A stretch of DNA of 64,000 nt from an uncultured Spirochaetales bacterium (GCA_949295125.1 CASFJV010000063.1:1-64000), one strand, 5' to 3'; shown: positions 24,965 through 34,308, counted from the first letter of the stretch. The notes: a model not told the origin generated them from the letters alone. Numbers and translations are program-made.

Positions 24965-25507
24965 ATGGAATATGATGCTGGAAATAAAGTCATCAATCTG
25001 GAAAAGGGGCATGTGCTTTACAGGCAGGGGGATGAGTGCAATACGATGTTTGTCCTGATAAGCGGAGCAGTTGCACTCTATCTGAATTACGGGACTAAAG
25101 ACCAGTTTGCGCTGATTGTCCTGAATGAAAAGGGCTCAAGCCTTGGGGAAATGGGACTTCTTGAGGGGGAGCCAAGGAACAGTACGGCTGTGGCTGTAGA
25201 GGATTCAGTGCTGATTGAGATAGAGGAGGAACACTTTCAGGAGTTTCTGGAAAAGCATCCGAATTTTGGAACGAAAATGCTTAAGGACCTGGCTGGAAGA
25301 TTCAAAGTCGTTACTGAAGAACTGCTGAATGCCCAGGATGTCGTACGTGATCTTGTCAAGGAGATTGAGGATGACAAATCAAAGGGTAAAAAGAGCATAA
25401 GGGACCGTTTGAAAGGAATTGCAGATGTCCTGCTCGATGTTCCAAAGGATGTTCCACCTGATTTGTATGTTACATGCTACACGCGAACTCATGGAAATCT
25501 GCACTGA
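24965..25507 (+). CDS. cyclic-nucleotide-binding domain protein
   Basis: 180-residue cytoplasmic protein. Residues 8-125 form a cNMP-binding beta-barrel with the phosphate-binding cassette LGEMGLLEGEPRNSTAVAVEDS; the Arg that contacts the cyclic phosphate is present. No DNA-binding domain follows. Instead there is a charged helical tail (DLVKEIEDDKSKGKKSIRDRLKG), so it is a sensor or adaptor rather than a CRP-type regulator. GAGGAGG precedes the ATG at 24965. It diverges from the U32 gene. Similar stand-alone cNMP proteins occur in spirochaetes, but the partner is unknown. Confidence 0.88.
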   Translation: MEYDAGNKVINLEKGHVLYRQGDECNTMFVLISGAVALYLNYGTKDQFALIVLNEKGSSLGEMGLLEGEPRNSTAVAVEDSVLIEIEEEHFQEFLEKHPNFGTKMLKDLAGRFKVVTEELLNAQDVVRDLVKEIEDDKSKGKKSIRDRLKGIADVLLDVPKDVPPDLYVTCYTRTHGNLH

Positions 25508-25581
25508 AAGCCGAAATAGATAATTAAATATCTTATTGCAAAAAGAGGTGTATTCCGCTACTCTTAAGAGGAGAAAAATAT

Positions 25582-25603
25582 TCTGGACCTATCCAGATTT
25601 TTT
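25582..25603 (+). promoter_or_regulatory. small terminator-like hairpin in the pckG leader
   Basis: TCTGG (25582-25586) / CCAGA (25593-25597) with a six-base loop and TTTTTT directly after, ending 15 bases before the pckG ATG. It is a weak stem but shaped like an attenuator, and an AGAGGAG lies just upstream. It could also merely mark the end of upstream read-through. Confidence 0.35.
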
Positions 25604-25618
25604 ATAAGGAGAATTCTG

Positions 25619-27442
25619 ATGACGGTAAATGATCTTAAGCATGCTAAACTCGTCAGCTGGATTGAAGAGATCAAAGCACTCTGCGAACCAGATGATGTCG
25701 TAATCGCTGACGGATCGAAGGCTCAGTATGATGAGTTGATCGATGGATGTGTAAATTCAGGGTTGGCAACCCGTCTTAATGAAGAGAAGAAGCCAGGATG
25801 CGTACTGTTCCGCTCTGATCCTTCAGACGTAGCACGTGTTGAGAAAAGGACATTCATTGCTGCAGAGAAGCAGGAAGATGCTGGTCCTACAAATAACTGG
25901 ATTGATCCAAAAGAACTGAAGGCTACAATGACAGAGCTCTACAAGGGCTGTATGCATGGCCGCACAATGTACGTTATCCCATTCTCAATGGGTCCTCTTG
26001 GTTCTCCAATTTCCAAGATCGGTGTTGAGATCACAGATAGCGCATATGTTGTTTGCAACATGATGATCATGACACGTGTTGGAGTAAAGGTTCTTGACCT
26101 CCTCGGAACAGATGGATATTTCGTACCATGCCTGCATTCTGTTGGTAAGCCACTTGCAAAGGGCGAGAGCGACAATGGTCAGTGGCCATGTGCCCCAATG
26201 GAGCATAAGTATATCAGCCAGTTCCCAGAGACAAGGGAAATCTGGTCATATGGTTCTGGATACGGTGGAAACGCACTGCTTGGAAAGAAGTGTCTTGCTC
26301 TCAGAATTGCCAGCGTTCTTGCACGCGATGAGGGATGGCTTGCAGAGCACATGCTCATCCTCAAGATTACAAACCCAGAAGGAAAGAGCAAGTACGTAAC
26401 TGGTGCTTTCCCATCAGCTTGCGGAAAGACAAACCTTGCTATGCTTATCCCAACAATCCCAGGATGGAAAGTTGAGACAATCGGAGATGACATTGCATGG
26501 ATGAAGCCAGGAAAGGATGGAAGGCTTTATGCTATTAACCCAGAAGCTGGATTCTTCGGTGTTGCTCCTGGAACAAGCGCAAGCAGCAACTATAACGCTC
26601 TTATGGCTGCAAGCAAGAACACAATCTTTACAAACGTAGCACTTACAGAAGATAAGGATATCTGGTGGGAAGGAATCGGATACGATGCTCCTGGCAAGCT
26701 TATTGACTGGCACGGAAATGAATGGATTCAGGACAAGGGCAACAAGGAGCAGACTCCTGCTGCACATCCAAATTCACGTTTCACAGCACCAGCTTCACAG
26801 TGCCCATGCATCGCACCAGAGTGGGAAGATCCTGCAGGAGTTCCAATTTCTGCTATCCTCTTCGGTGGAAGAAGGCCTTCAACAATTCCTCTGGTTCACA
26901 TGGCAAGGAACTGGAACCATGGTGTATTCCTTGGATCAATCGTTGGATCTGAAGTTACAGCAGCAACACTCGATGTAAAGGCTGGAACAATCAGGAGAGA
27001 CCCATTTGCAATGCTCCCATTCTGCGGATATAACATGGGTGACTATTTCCAGCACTGGATTGACGTAGGCAAGGCAGCTCCAAGCCAGGACGTCCTTCCA
27101 AAGATCTTCTATGTTAACTGGTTCAGGAAGACAAGCGATGGCAAGTGGCTCTGGCCAGGATACGGTGACAACAGCCGTGTTCTCAAGTGGATTTTCGAGT
27201 GCTGCGACGGAGTAGCTAAGACAGTTGATACTGAAATTGGCATCATGCCAACAGTTGATGCTATTGACCGCCCAGAGGGTGTAAGTGAAGAAGATATGAA
27301 AGCTCTTCTCACAGTTGACAAGGCTGGATGGCTCAAGGAAGTTGAGGATATCAGGACTAACCACTATCCAAAGTTCGGTTCTCACCTGCCAAAGGAACTA
27401 TCAGACATGCTCGACACTCTAGAGGCAGCTCTAAAGAAATAA
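25619..27442 (+). CDS. pckG: phosphoenolpyruvate carboxykinase (GTP-dependent)
   Basis: Interconverts oxaloacetate and PEP with GTP/GDP. 607 residues, full family length. Signatures include the P-loop [15 protein letters not shown] (about residue 260-275), the active-site [22 protein letters not shown] and [20 protein letters not shown] lies seven bases before the ATG. Codon choice is strikingly biased (CCA for Pro, ACA for Thr, GGA for Gly, AAG for Lys) compared with neighbours, the mark of a very highly expressed gene. In an anaerobe it probably runs towards oxaloacetate for C4 metabolism or anaplerosis, linking to oadGAB and malic enzyme in this window. Monocistronic with a strong terminator. 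Confidence 0.97.
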   Translation: MTVNDLKHAKLVSWIEEIKALCEPDDVVIADGSKAQYDELIDGCVNSGLATRLNEEKKPGCVLFRSDPSDVARVEKRTFIAAEKQEDAGPTNNWIDPKELKATMTELYKGCMHGRTMYVIPFSMGPLGSPISKIGVEITDSAYVVCNMMIMTRVGVKVLDLLGTDGYFVPCLHSVGKPLAKGESDNGQWPCAPMEHKYISQFPETREIWSYGSGYGGNALLGKKCLALRIASVLARDEGWLAEHMLILKITNPEGKSKYVTGAFPSACGKTNLAMLIPTIPGWKVETIGDDIAWMKPGKDGRLYAINPEAGFFGVAPGTSASSNYNALMAASKNTIFTNVALTEDKDIWWEGIGYDAPGKLIDWHGNEWIQDKGNKEQTPAAHPNSRFTAPASQCPCIAPEWEDPAGVPISAILFGGRRPSTIPLVHMARNWNHGVFLGSIVGSEVTAATLDVKAGTIRRDPFAMLPFCGYNMGDYFQHWIDVGKAAPSQDVLPKIFYVNWFRKTSDGKWLWPGYGDNSRVLKWIFECCDGVAKTVDTEIGIMPTVDAIDRPEGVSEEDMKALLTVDKAGWLKEVEDIRTNHYPKFGSHLPKELSDMLDTLEAALKK

Positions 27443-27464
27443 GGGATAATCTCCTTATTCTGGT

Positions 27465-27490
27465 CCCCAGGTCAAAGCCTGGGGATTTTT
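27465..27490 (+). terminator. Rho-independent terminator of pckG
   Basis: CCCCAGG (27465-27471) / CCTGGGG (27478-27484), perfect seven pairs with a six-base loop, followed by ATTTTT. Confidence 0.9.
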
Positions 27491-27547
27491 ACGAAGAATT
27501 AACGCAATCTTTATCATTCCTTCTTATAAGGATGCTATATTGATCTC

Positions 27548-27676
27548 AGATAAAAGAAGAAAGCTAGTTCTGCGTTAAGGAGATCAAAGCTCACGAGCAC
27601 TATGGAGATCCCATAAGGAACGCAGATCTTCTCTCTCTAAGAGACTCAGCCACCAAAAGGGTGGCTTAATTTTTTT
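27548..27676 (+). ncRNA. candidate structured RNA of unknown family
   Basis: The 348-base gap between pckG and the alpha-galactosidase contains a unit with its own signals. A -10-like TATATT (27536-27541) is followed by a paired domain closed by TCTGCGTT (27569-27576) and AACGCAGA (27619-27626), eight perfect pairs extended by AG/CT beyond a T-T mismatch, with GGAGATC/GATCC and GCTC/GAGC pairings inside. It ends in a strong terminator hairpin GCCACC-AAAA-GGGTGGC followed by T7 (27649-27673). I find no signature of 6S, SRP, tmRNA or common riboswitches. It could be a free small RNA or a 5' leader controlling the GH36 gene. Confidence 0.45.
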
Positions 27677-27790
27677 CTGAAGATACAGCAGGAAAAACTG
27701 GCAGTCTTGTTCTGAATGCTGTTGTCCGTGAGATGTATTTCCTTGACTATCTCATCCTCTGTCATATACTTTTTCCAGAAGGAGATTGCA

Positions 27791-30049
27791 GTGATAAGGA
27801 AGGAAAACAATTATTTCATCATTTGCACCAAGAGCAGTTCTTATATCATGAGGATCCTGGAAATCGGGGTAGTGGATCATGTCTACTATGGGAAAAGGAT
27901 AGGCAATATTCAAGGCCTTGAGCATATCTCGGAGTCATTTGATATCAACATAGGGACTGTGCCTTACTTTGATGAGGCTCATCAGAGGTATTTCCATGAC
28001 CGTATCCTTTATGAATATTCAACAGAAGGTGCAGGGGATAGTAGGGAAGCATCGCTTTCCGTAACATACCTTAATGGACTTAAGACGCTTTCATTCCTTT
28101 TCAGTGACTACAGGATTTTCAGGGGAAAGGACAACTCATTTATTGCCCATGCCCTCTCTGATGAAAATACCGAGACTCTTGAGCTTATTCTGAAGGATGA
28201 GAGCCTGGATATATACATTCATCTGTTCTATACGGTTTATGAAGAGGAGGATGTGATCCTTCGCTCTGCAGTAATTGAGAACCAGGAAGGCTTTGAGCTG
28301 ACGCTCAACAGGGCTTCATCCCTCTCTATTGATTTCCCATATGATGATTTCAGCCTCCTCAGCTATGACGGGGCCTGGGCAAGGGAGAGGAATGAGAATG
28401 AGAGGAAGCTTCTTCCCGGAATTGTCAAGATAGACAGCAAGCTTGGAACGAGTTCGAACGAACATAGCCCTCTAGTATTTCTAAAGCGGCAAAACAGCGT
28501 ATATGGCTTCAACCTGATCTATTCAGGGAACCACGCAGAGATCATAGATGTCTCACCATTTGGCAAGACACGCATCGTGACAGGCATCAATGATTTTGCA
28601 TTCTCATGGGTTCTGAGGAAAGGTGAGCGTTTTGCAACCCCTGAGGCAGCCGTAACATTTGGAGAGGATAAGGAGAGCGTATCCATAAACTTCCAGAACT
28701 TTGTTTCGAAGTTCATCAGCCGCGGAAGCTGGAAGGAAAAGGAAAGGCCTATTCTCATTAACAGCTGGGAAGCATCTTATTTCAACTTTACAGAGGAAAG
28801 CCTGCTTAAGCTTGCCGCTACAGCCTCAGAGCTTGGCTTTGAGCTTTTTGTGCTGGATGATGGATGGTTCGGCTCAAGGCGTGATGATACTAAAGGGCTG
28901 GGGGACTGGATAGTGAACAAGGATCTTTTCCCTAATGGCCTTGGTGAATTTGCAGGAAAGATAAATGATATGGGACTCTCGTTCGGACTGTGGGTGGAGC
29001 CGGAGATGGTGAACGAGGATTCAGATCTCTACAGGGATCATCCGGACTGGGTGATAAGAATTCCTGGACGGAGAGCCGGAATATGCCGGCATCAGCTGGT
29101 TCTCGATATCTCCCGCAAGGATGTAAGGGATTATATTTTCAACGCTTTGGAAAGGGTATTCAGCAGTGCAAATATCGAGTACGTGAAGTGGGATATGAAC
29201 CGCACTATTACAGACTACTATACAGAAAACGGGGACGCAGGAAGCTCTGGGGAACTCATGCACAGATACATGCTTGGGCTTTATGATCTCTATGAGAGAA
29301 TCACAAGGAGGTTCCCGTACATACTGTTTGAAGGCTGTGCTTCTGGCGGCAACAGGTATGATCTTGGACAGCTGTGCTTTCTAAGCCAGATATGGACCAG
29401 CGACAATACAGATCTCTTTCACAGGCTGAAGATACAGGAAGGGACACTTATGGGATTCCCTCTCTCAACGATGGCCGCTCATGTTTCAGCATCCCCTGCA
29501 CATCAGAGCCTCAGGCAGAGCCTCATAGACAGCCGCTTCGCAGTCTCTGCATTCGGCCTACTTGGCTATGAGCTTGACCTTAATAAGCTTACAGCATCCG
29601 AAAAGGAAGCTGTAAGGAGGCAGATAACGTTCTATAAGAAATACAGGCATGTATTCCAGAGGGGGATATTCCGCAAGCTGGAAAGCCTTTCTGAAGAGAC
29701 AGTATTCTGGACTGTGACCTATGGAAAGACTACCATACTGATGGAGTATGTTATACATAATATGCCGAATACAGGGCGTGCAGACAGGATCAGGCTTCCA
29801 TTCCTGGATGAATGTAAGATTTACCGCATATGGGAACGGGAAGTAATGATCCCCCCTGATTTCTTTGGCTCGCTTTATCAGGATTATGAGAGATCTGGAA
29901 AGGTCCCTTACGATGCCGTGATATCTGGAGATATATTGAAGAATGCGGGGATTGCCCTTCCTCCACAGTTTACGGGAAACGGATTTTTCCCTGCATCCAG
30001 GACTATTGGGGATAACGGTGCAAGGCTGTATGTGATAGAAGAAGCCTGA
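27791..30049 (+). CDS. alpha-galactosidase, GH36
   Basis: Cytoplasmic retaining alpha-galactosidase acting on raffinose-family oligosaccharides or melibiose. About 752 residues with the GH36 layout: beta-sandwich N-terminus, (beta/alpha)8 barrel, small C-terminal domain. Catalytic motifs are canonical: LDDGWFGSRRDD, GLWVEPEMVNEDSDLY, the nucleophile Asp in YVKWDMNR, EGCASGGNRYDLG, and the acid/base Asp in WTSDNTD. I start it at GTG 27791, with AAGGAG six bases upstream; the frame is open further up but family members begin near this point. There is no signal peptide. It is followed at 40 bases by a WYL regulator. A divergent paralogue lies at 50134-52377. Confidence 0.93.
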   Translation: MIRKENNYFIICTKSSSYIMRILEIGVVDHVYYGKRIGNIQGLEHISESFDINIGTVPYFDEAHQRYFHDRILYEYSTEGAGDSREASLSVTYLNGLKTLSFLFSDYRIFRGKDNSFIAHALSDENTETLELILKDESLDIYIHLFYTVYEEEDVILRSAVIENQEGFELTLNRASSLSIDFPYDDFSLLSYDGAWARERNENERKLLPGIVKIDSKLGTSSNEHSPLVFLKRQNSVYGFNLIYSGNHAEIIDVSPFGKTRIVTGINDFAFSWVLRKGERFATPEAAVTFGEDKESVSINFQNFVSKFISRGSWKEKERPILINSWEASYFNFTEESLLKLAATASELGFELFVLDDGWFGSRRDDTKGLGDWIVNKDLFPNGLGEFAGKINDMGLSFGLWVEPEMVNEDSDLYRDHPDWVIRIPGRRAGICRHQLVLDISRKDVRDYIFNALERVFSSANIEYVKWDMNRTITDYYTENGDAGSSGELMHRYMLGLYDLYERITRRFPYILFEGCASGGNRYDLGQLCFLSQIWTSDNTDLFHRLKIQEGTLMGFPLSTMAAHVSASPAHQSLRQSLIDSRFAVSAFGLLGYELDLNKLTASEKEAVRRQITFYKKYRHVFQRGIFRKLESLSEETVFWTVTYGKTTILMEYVIHNMPNTGRADRIRLPFLDECKIYRIWEREVMIPPDFFGSLYQDYERSGKVPYDAVISGDILKNAGIALPPQFTGNGFFPASRTIGDNGARLYVIEEA

Positions 30050-30077
30050 TATCCTTCATAAGGCATTCCTTTTGGGC

Positions 30078-30083
30078 TATAAT
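30078..30083 (+). promoter_or_regulatory. -10 hexamer, leaderless promoter
   Basis: TATAAT exactly six bases before the ATG at 30090, with TTCATA (30055-30060) as -35 at a 17-bp spacing. There is no Shine-Dalgarno. One of the clearest members of the class. Confidence 0.6.
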
Positions 30084-30089
30084 CGTCGT

Positions 30090-30989
30090 ATGAGCCAGAC
30101 AGAGAGGATATTCTACATAATAGATGAGCTTGCAGAGAAAGGCTATTTCAAAAGATCAGAAGTTGCCAGGCACTTTGAAGTTTCACTTAAACAGATCCAG
30201 AGGGACAAGGAATACCTGACAACCAGATGTCCTCTCTCCTGCGGCAACCTCGATATCATATTCGACAGGTCAATTCCCGCATACCGCCTAACAGAGGAAT
30301 CCAGGCAGAGGCTGGATAAATGGCGTACCAATGAAACGCTTACTCTTGCAAAAGGAAAGGAAGGAGGGGACCGGTTCAGGTCTTCTTCTTCCCTTGTGAA
30401 CAGGGATGCTGAGTATATCAGCTATAAAAGCTATGCAAAGGAAAACTACTCTCCATCAATATATGCCATGATCCTTAAGGCAATGAAGCAAAACAGGCGC
30501 ATCAGGATCTCTTATAAAAGCAGCAAAGGGGAGAGTGATAGGGTGCTTGAGCCATTGAAGCTTGTGAACTATACGGAAATATGGTATATGCTTGCAGCAT
30601 TCAATGGAAAGATCCAGACATTCAGCCTCTCCAGGATTACAGGAGCCGCAATTACGGATGAGGATATTTCATTCAATGATCCAGATGAACTTGAGAAAGT
30701 CCTCTCTGGATATGGCATCTACCATGACAGCTCTGAGCCGAGGATATACAGGATAAGGTTCTATGGCTGGGCTGCACACATAGTTTCTGCCCAGGTATGG
30801 CAGAAAGACCAGAAAATAAAGCATATTGACAGTGATACTATAGAACTGAGCATTCCGATCACGAATGATACTGAGCTTCTTTCGCGCATACTTTTCTATG
30901 GGGATGCAGCAGACCCGCTGGAACCTGAGGATTTCGTTTTACAATACAGGGAAAAATGCAGTAATATGGCAAAACGCTATGAACATTGA
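30090..30989 (+). CDS. WYL-domain transcriptional regulator
   Basis: 299-residue DNA-binding protein. Residues 1-60 form a DeoR-like winged helix (ERIFYIIDELAEKGYFKRSEVARHFEVSLKQIQRD). Residues 120-200 form the WYL domain with the characteristic pattern in LKLVNYTEIWYMLAAFNGKIQTFSLSRI, followed by a WCX-like C-terminal extension. Such proteins bind a small ligand or nucleic acid through the WYL domain. It lies 40 bases after the alpha-galactosidase gene but has its own promoter with a -10 six bases before the ATG. It overlaps the RNase D-like gene by 11 bases. Its target is not evident. Confidence 0.88.
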   Translation: MSQTERIFYIIDELAEKGYFKRSEVARHFEVSLKQIQRDKEYLTTRCPLSCGNLDIIFDRSIPAYRLTEESRQRLDKWRTNETLTLAKGKEGGDRFRSSSSLVNRDAEYISYKSYAKENYSPSIYAMILKAMKQNRRIRISYKSSKGESDRVLEPLKLVNYTEIWYMLAAFNGKIQTFSLSRITGAAITDEDISFNDPDELEKVLSGYGIYHDSSEPRIYRIRFYGWAAHIVSAQVWQKDQKIKHIDSDTIELSIPITNDTELLSRILFYGDAADPLEPEDFVLQYREKCSNMAKRYEH

Positions 30990-31857
30990 ATTTGAATATG
31001 TAACAACGGATGAAAGGCTTTTTGAATTAATTGAGTATTTTGAGACCCTTGATGCCATTGCTGTGGATTTTGAGGAAGAGTGCAACCTGCATATATATGG
31101 CGAGCATATATCCATAATCCAGATATATGACAGGAATGCTTTCTATATCGTGGATGTGCTTTCAAATGATATAACAGACAGGAGCCTGGCTTCATTATTT
31201 GCAATAAAGACGGAGAAAATCTGGTTTGAGTGCCATTCAGACCTGTCAATACTTTATAAGAAGCATAAGGTGAAAGCCGTGAACGTATTTGACTTAAGGG
31301 TCCTTTCCAGGGCCTTGGGTGATGTCCATGGCCTTGATGAGGTAGTTTCCCGGTTCCTTGGTGTGGAGAGGAAAGAAAACAAGAAAACAAGACAGCAGGA
31401 AAACTGGATGAAGCGTCCTCTTTCTCCAGATATGCTGAACTATGCGCTTCTGGATGTCGCATACCTTTTTGACCTTAAGGATGCACTGATGAAGGAAGCT
31501 GAGGAGAAAAAGAAACTTAAGATGGCTTTATCTGCCATGAAAGATGTTGCAGATGTGAAGGAATCAAAACCAGGCTGGATGAAGATATGCAACACTAAAA
31601 GCCTTTCCATTCAAGAGAGGATATACCTCAGGCACATCTTCAATGCAAGGGAACGCATTGCAGAGCGCTTCAATACTCCCTCGGTGAATGTCCTTCAGAA
31701 GAAAGATGTCGTGGCTCTGGCAAAACGCTGTCCCCTTAAGAATCAGGAGATCGAGGAATTCCTTTCACGTGCACCGAAGAGGTACCAGAAACTGATTACA
31801 GAAGCTGTGATAAAAGCAGTGGAAAGTGCAGAGCGGGAAATAGCAGGATTAAAATAG
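30979..31857 (+). CDS. rnd: RNase D-like 3'-5' exonuclease
   Basis: 292-residue DEDDy-family exonuclease. Visible sites: motif I Asp/Glu in AIAVDFEEE (residue 28 region), motif II HSDL, and motif III Tyr-x3-Asp in LNYALLDVAYLFDL (residue 155 region). The C-terminal 120 residues have the helical look of HRDC domains. RNase D trims tRNA and other stable RNA 3' ends. The start overlaps the end of the WYL gene by 11 bases with no separate Shine-Dalgarno, so translation is probably coupled. The symbol denotes family membership only. Confidence 0.85.
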   Translation: MNIEFEYVTTDERLFELIEYFETLDAIAVDFEEECNLHIYGEHISIIQIYDRNAFYIVDVLSNDITDRSLASLFAIKTEKIWFECHSDLSILYKKHKVKAVNVFDLRVLSRALGDVHGLDEVVSRFLGVERKENKKTRQQENWMKRPLSPDMLNYALLDVAYLFDLKDALMKEAEEKKKLKMALSAMKDVADVKESKPGWMKICNTKSLSIQERIYLRHIFNARERIAERFNTPSVNVLQKKDVVALAKRCPLKNQEIEEFLSRAPKRYQKLITEAVIKAVESAEREIAGLK

Positions 31858-31927
31858 CGAAAAATCTTTCTACCCACTTTAAATGCATGCAGTATAGAAT
31901 ATATGATGTTCCTTTAGGAGGCATCTA

Positions 31928-33220
31928 ATGAAAGACGATGTAAAGAGAGTCCAGTATGGACCATCTGACCGTCCGCCAGTAAAGGAATGGATTCCGCTTT
32001 CCATTCAGCATGTTTTTGCCATGTTCGGTTCTACGATCCTCGTACCGATTCTAGTCGGGCTTGATCCGGGAACTGCTTTGTTTACTGCGGGAACAGGAAC
32101 TTTAATCTACATTCTGATCACAAAGGCAAAGGTGCCGGCATTCATCGGCTCATCCTTTGCATTCATCTCTCCTCTTATTGCGATAAGCAGCCAGTATGGA
32201 TGGGCTTATGCAATGGGAGGTGCGTTTGCATCCGGTATCATGTACTCAATTGTGGCACTGATCATCAAGTTTGCAGGTTCTAACTGGATTCACAGGGCAC
32301 TGCCACCAGTAGTCATCGGATCTGTAATCATTGTAATAGGCCTCAATCTTGCGCCAACTGCAATGAATATGGCAATGCTTGTGGATACGTCTAATCCAGA
32401 TACATACAGCCTTGTCTATCTGTCAATTGCTGTAGTGACACTTGCTGTCACCGTAATAATGAATGTGTTCTTCAAGGGTTTTTTCAGTATCATCCCAATA
32501 CTCTTCGGGCTTGCAGCCGGATACCTGTTCACATTGATTATGGGCATATTCTTCCCTGCTTACGATCTTATAGACTTCTCTGGCGTTGCCAATGCTGCCT
32601 GGGTTGGATTCCCTCACTTTGCACTGCCAAAGTTTGCATTTGTTCCGGTAATCACATTCATGATCGTTTCTTTTGCAACAATCTGCGAACATCTTGGTGA
32701 TACCCTGGTAATTTCACGTGTTGTAGGAAAGGATTTCTATGAGGATCCGGGGCTTAAGAGAACTCTTCTTGGCGATGGCCTTGCAACAAGCTGGGCTTCT
32801 TTCTGGGGAGGTCCACCAAACACGACCTATGGAGAGAATGTCGGCGTTCTTGCAATTACAGGAGTATACAGTGTATGGGTTACAGGAGGAGCTGCCGTTA
32901 TTGCAGTGCTGCTTTCACTGTTCCCTAAATTCAGTGCACTTATCCAGACCATACCAAATCCGGTGCTCGGAGGAATTTCAATGCTCCTCTTCGGTGTTAT
33001 AGCATCGTCAGGACTGAGGACACTTGTAGAGTCCGGGGTAGACTATGAAGATAAGAGGAACCTTACAATTTCCTCAATTATCCTTGTAATCGGAATTGGC
33101 GGAGGACTTCTGCAGTTCACAGTTGGCCAGTCCATTACATTCTCCCTTGGCTCTGTTGCTCTTGCAACACTTGTTGGAATCCTTCTGAACCTCATAATCC
33201 CTCTCAAGAAGAAAAACTGA
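31928..33220 (+). CDS. uraA: uracil permease (NCS2/UraA family)
   Basis: 430-residue inner-membrane nucleobase:cation symporter with about fourteen hydrophobic segments. The NCS2 signature ATICEHLGDTLVISRVVG and the TTYGENVGVLAITGV segment near residues 300-315 match UraA-type uracil carriers more closely than the xanthine/urate branch. The N-terminal IQHVFAMFGSTILVPILVGLDPGTALFTAG is also typical. AGGAGG precedes the ATG. It has its own promoter region (TATAGAAT at about 31895) and a strong terminator. With dCMP deaminase nearby it suggests pyrimidine salvage. Confidence 0.92.
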   Translation: MKDDVKRVQYGPSDRPPVKEWIPLSIQHVFAMFGSTILVPILVGLDPGTALFTAGTGTLIYILITKAKVPAFIGSSFAFISPLIAISSQYGWAYAMGGAFASGIMYSIVALIIKFAGSNWIHRALPPVVIGSVIIVIGLNLAPTAMNMAMLVDTSNPDTYSLVYLSIAVVTLAVTVIMNVFFKGFFSIIPILFGLAAGYLFTLIMGIFFPAYDLIDFSGVANAAWVGFPHFALPKFAFVPVITFMIVSFATICEHLGDTLVISRVVGKDFYEDPGLKRTLLGDGLATSWASFWGGPPNTTYGENVGVLAITGVYSVWVTGGAAVIAVLLSLFPKFSALIQTIPNPVLGGISMLLFGVIASSGLRTLVESGVDYEDKRNLTISSIILVIGIGGGLLQFTVGQSITFSLGSVALATLVGILLNLIIPLKKKN

Positions 33221-33240
33221 GGAAATATGGTAAATGCATG

Positions 33241-33275
33241 GCACTCCCGTTTTCTGTTGGGAGTGCTTTTATTTT
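33241..33275 (+). terminator. Rho-independent terminator of uraA
   Basis: GCACTCCC (33241-33248) / GGGAGTGC (33259-33266), eight perfect pairs, followed by TTTTATTTT. Its 3' half contains the -35 element of the next gene. Confidence 0.85.
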
Positions 33276-33279
33276 GTGC

Positions 33280-33285
33280 TACTAT
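33280..33285 (+). promoter_or_regulatory. -10 hexamer, leaderless promoter overlapping a terminator
   Basis: TACTAT preceded by TGC (extended -10), six bases before the ATG at 33292. The -35-like TTGGGA (33257-33262, 17-bp spacer) is inside the 3' arm of the uraA terminator. Confidence 0.55.
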
Positions 33286-33291
33286 TGAGCC

Positions 33292-34248
33292 ATGGAATAT
33301 AGATCAGTTGGAAATTCAGGATTGAAAATCTCTGCGCTTTCTCTGGGATTCTGGCATAATTTCGGTCAGGCTGCAGACTACAGTGAAATGAAAGGCATGG
33401 TATATTCTGCTTTTGATGGCGGGATCAACTCGTTCGATCTTGCCAATAACTACGGACCTCCTGTAGGGGAGGCTGAGAGGAATTTTGCGCGTATCATGGC
33501 TGATGGCTTTTCATCGCACCGGGATGAGATCGTGATAAGCACGAAAGCCGGTCATGATTCATGGCAGGGACCTTTTGGCACGGGAGGGACAAAAAAGCAT
33601 CTGCTCTCTTCCCTGGATCAGAGCCTGAAGAGGCTCAAACTCAGCTATGTAGATATCTTCTACCATCATGTGCCGGATCCATCAACGCCTATGGAAGCAA
33701 CAGCAGAAGCGCTTGCTTATATCGTGAACAGCGGCAGGGCCCTTTATGTCGGCCTATCAAAATACAGCGCAAAGCAGGCTGATGAGATGGTAAGGCTGCT
33801 TGCGGCTTATAATATCCATCCTGTAATGGATCAGGTCAGGTACAGCCTGCTGAACAGGACAGCCAATGATGATAATCTCTTCATAAAGCTGGAGCAGCTT
33901 AAAATGGGAGCAGCTGTCTTCTCTCCTCTTGCCCAGGGACTGTTGACAGATAAGTACCTTTCTGGAGATTTCCCCATTAATTCCAGGGCCCATGAGAATC
34001 ATTTCCTGAAAGAAAAGGATATAACTCAGGGCCTTATTGCACGCCTTGAAGAACTGAGGAAGATAGCAAATGCCAGGGGGCAGAAACTCTCTGAAATGGC
34101 TCTCTCTTTCGTTCTTAATGAAAGATCTGTATCTACTGTGATAATAGGCGCAAGGAATAAGGAGCAGGTTGAAGAGAACATTAGGGTGTTTGAAACCGAT
34201 ATCTCATTCACTAAGGCTGAAATTGATGAGATCCTGTCCTTTGCCTGA
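33292..34248 (+). CDS. aldo/keto reductase (GprA/YghZ, AKR14-like)
   Basis: 318-residue cytoplasmic NADPH-dependent carbonyl reductase. The barrel opens with MEYRSVGNSGLKISALSLGFW. It has the catalytic Asp/Tyr segment SFDLANNYGPPVGEAE, the Lys in ISTKAGH, YHHVPDPSTP, and a C-terminal NADP-binding segment STVIIGARNKEQVEEN. The NYGPP-x-G-AE motif and TKAGHDSWQGPFG resemble the L-glyceraldehyde-3-phosphate reductase group, which detoxifies methylglyoxal and short aldehydes. No Shine-Dalgarno; the -10 lies six bases upstream, so a leaderless mRNA is likely. Confidence 0.9.
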   Translation: MEYRSVGNSGLKISALSLGFWHNFGQAADYSEMKGMVYSAFDGGINSFDLANNYGPPVGEAERNFARIMADGFSSHRDEIVISTKAGHDSWQGPFGTGGTKKHLLSSLDQSLKRLKLSYVDIFYHHVPDPSTPMEATAEALAYIVNSGRALYVGLSKYSAKQADEMVRLLAAYNIHPVMDQVRYSLLNRTANDDNLFIKLEQLKMGAAVFSPLAQGLLTDKYLSGDFPINSRAHENHFLKEKDITQGLIARLEELRKIANARGQKLSEMALSFVLNERSVSTVIIGARNKEQVEENIRVFETDISFTKAEIDEILSFA

Positions 34249-34261
34249 TGGTAAAGAATGA

Positions 34262-34296
34262 CTCCTCCAATGGAGGAGCCATCCGTTTCTTTTTTC
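34262..34296. terminator. probable terminator between convergent genes
   Basis: CTCCTCC / GGAGGAG with a three-base loop, followed after eight bases by TTTCTTTTTT on the plus strand; on the minus strand CATTCTTT follows. It may serve both genes. Confidence 0.5.
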
Positions 34297-34308
34297 AAAG
34301 GATCACTT

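Noticed and set aside
27548-27676. 6S RNA or SRP RNA
   Set aside because: The SRP GGAAGGNAGCA-type loop is absent, and the length and lack of a long rod with a central bubble do not fit 6S RNA. Left as an unassigned RNA.
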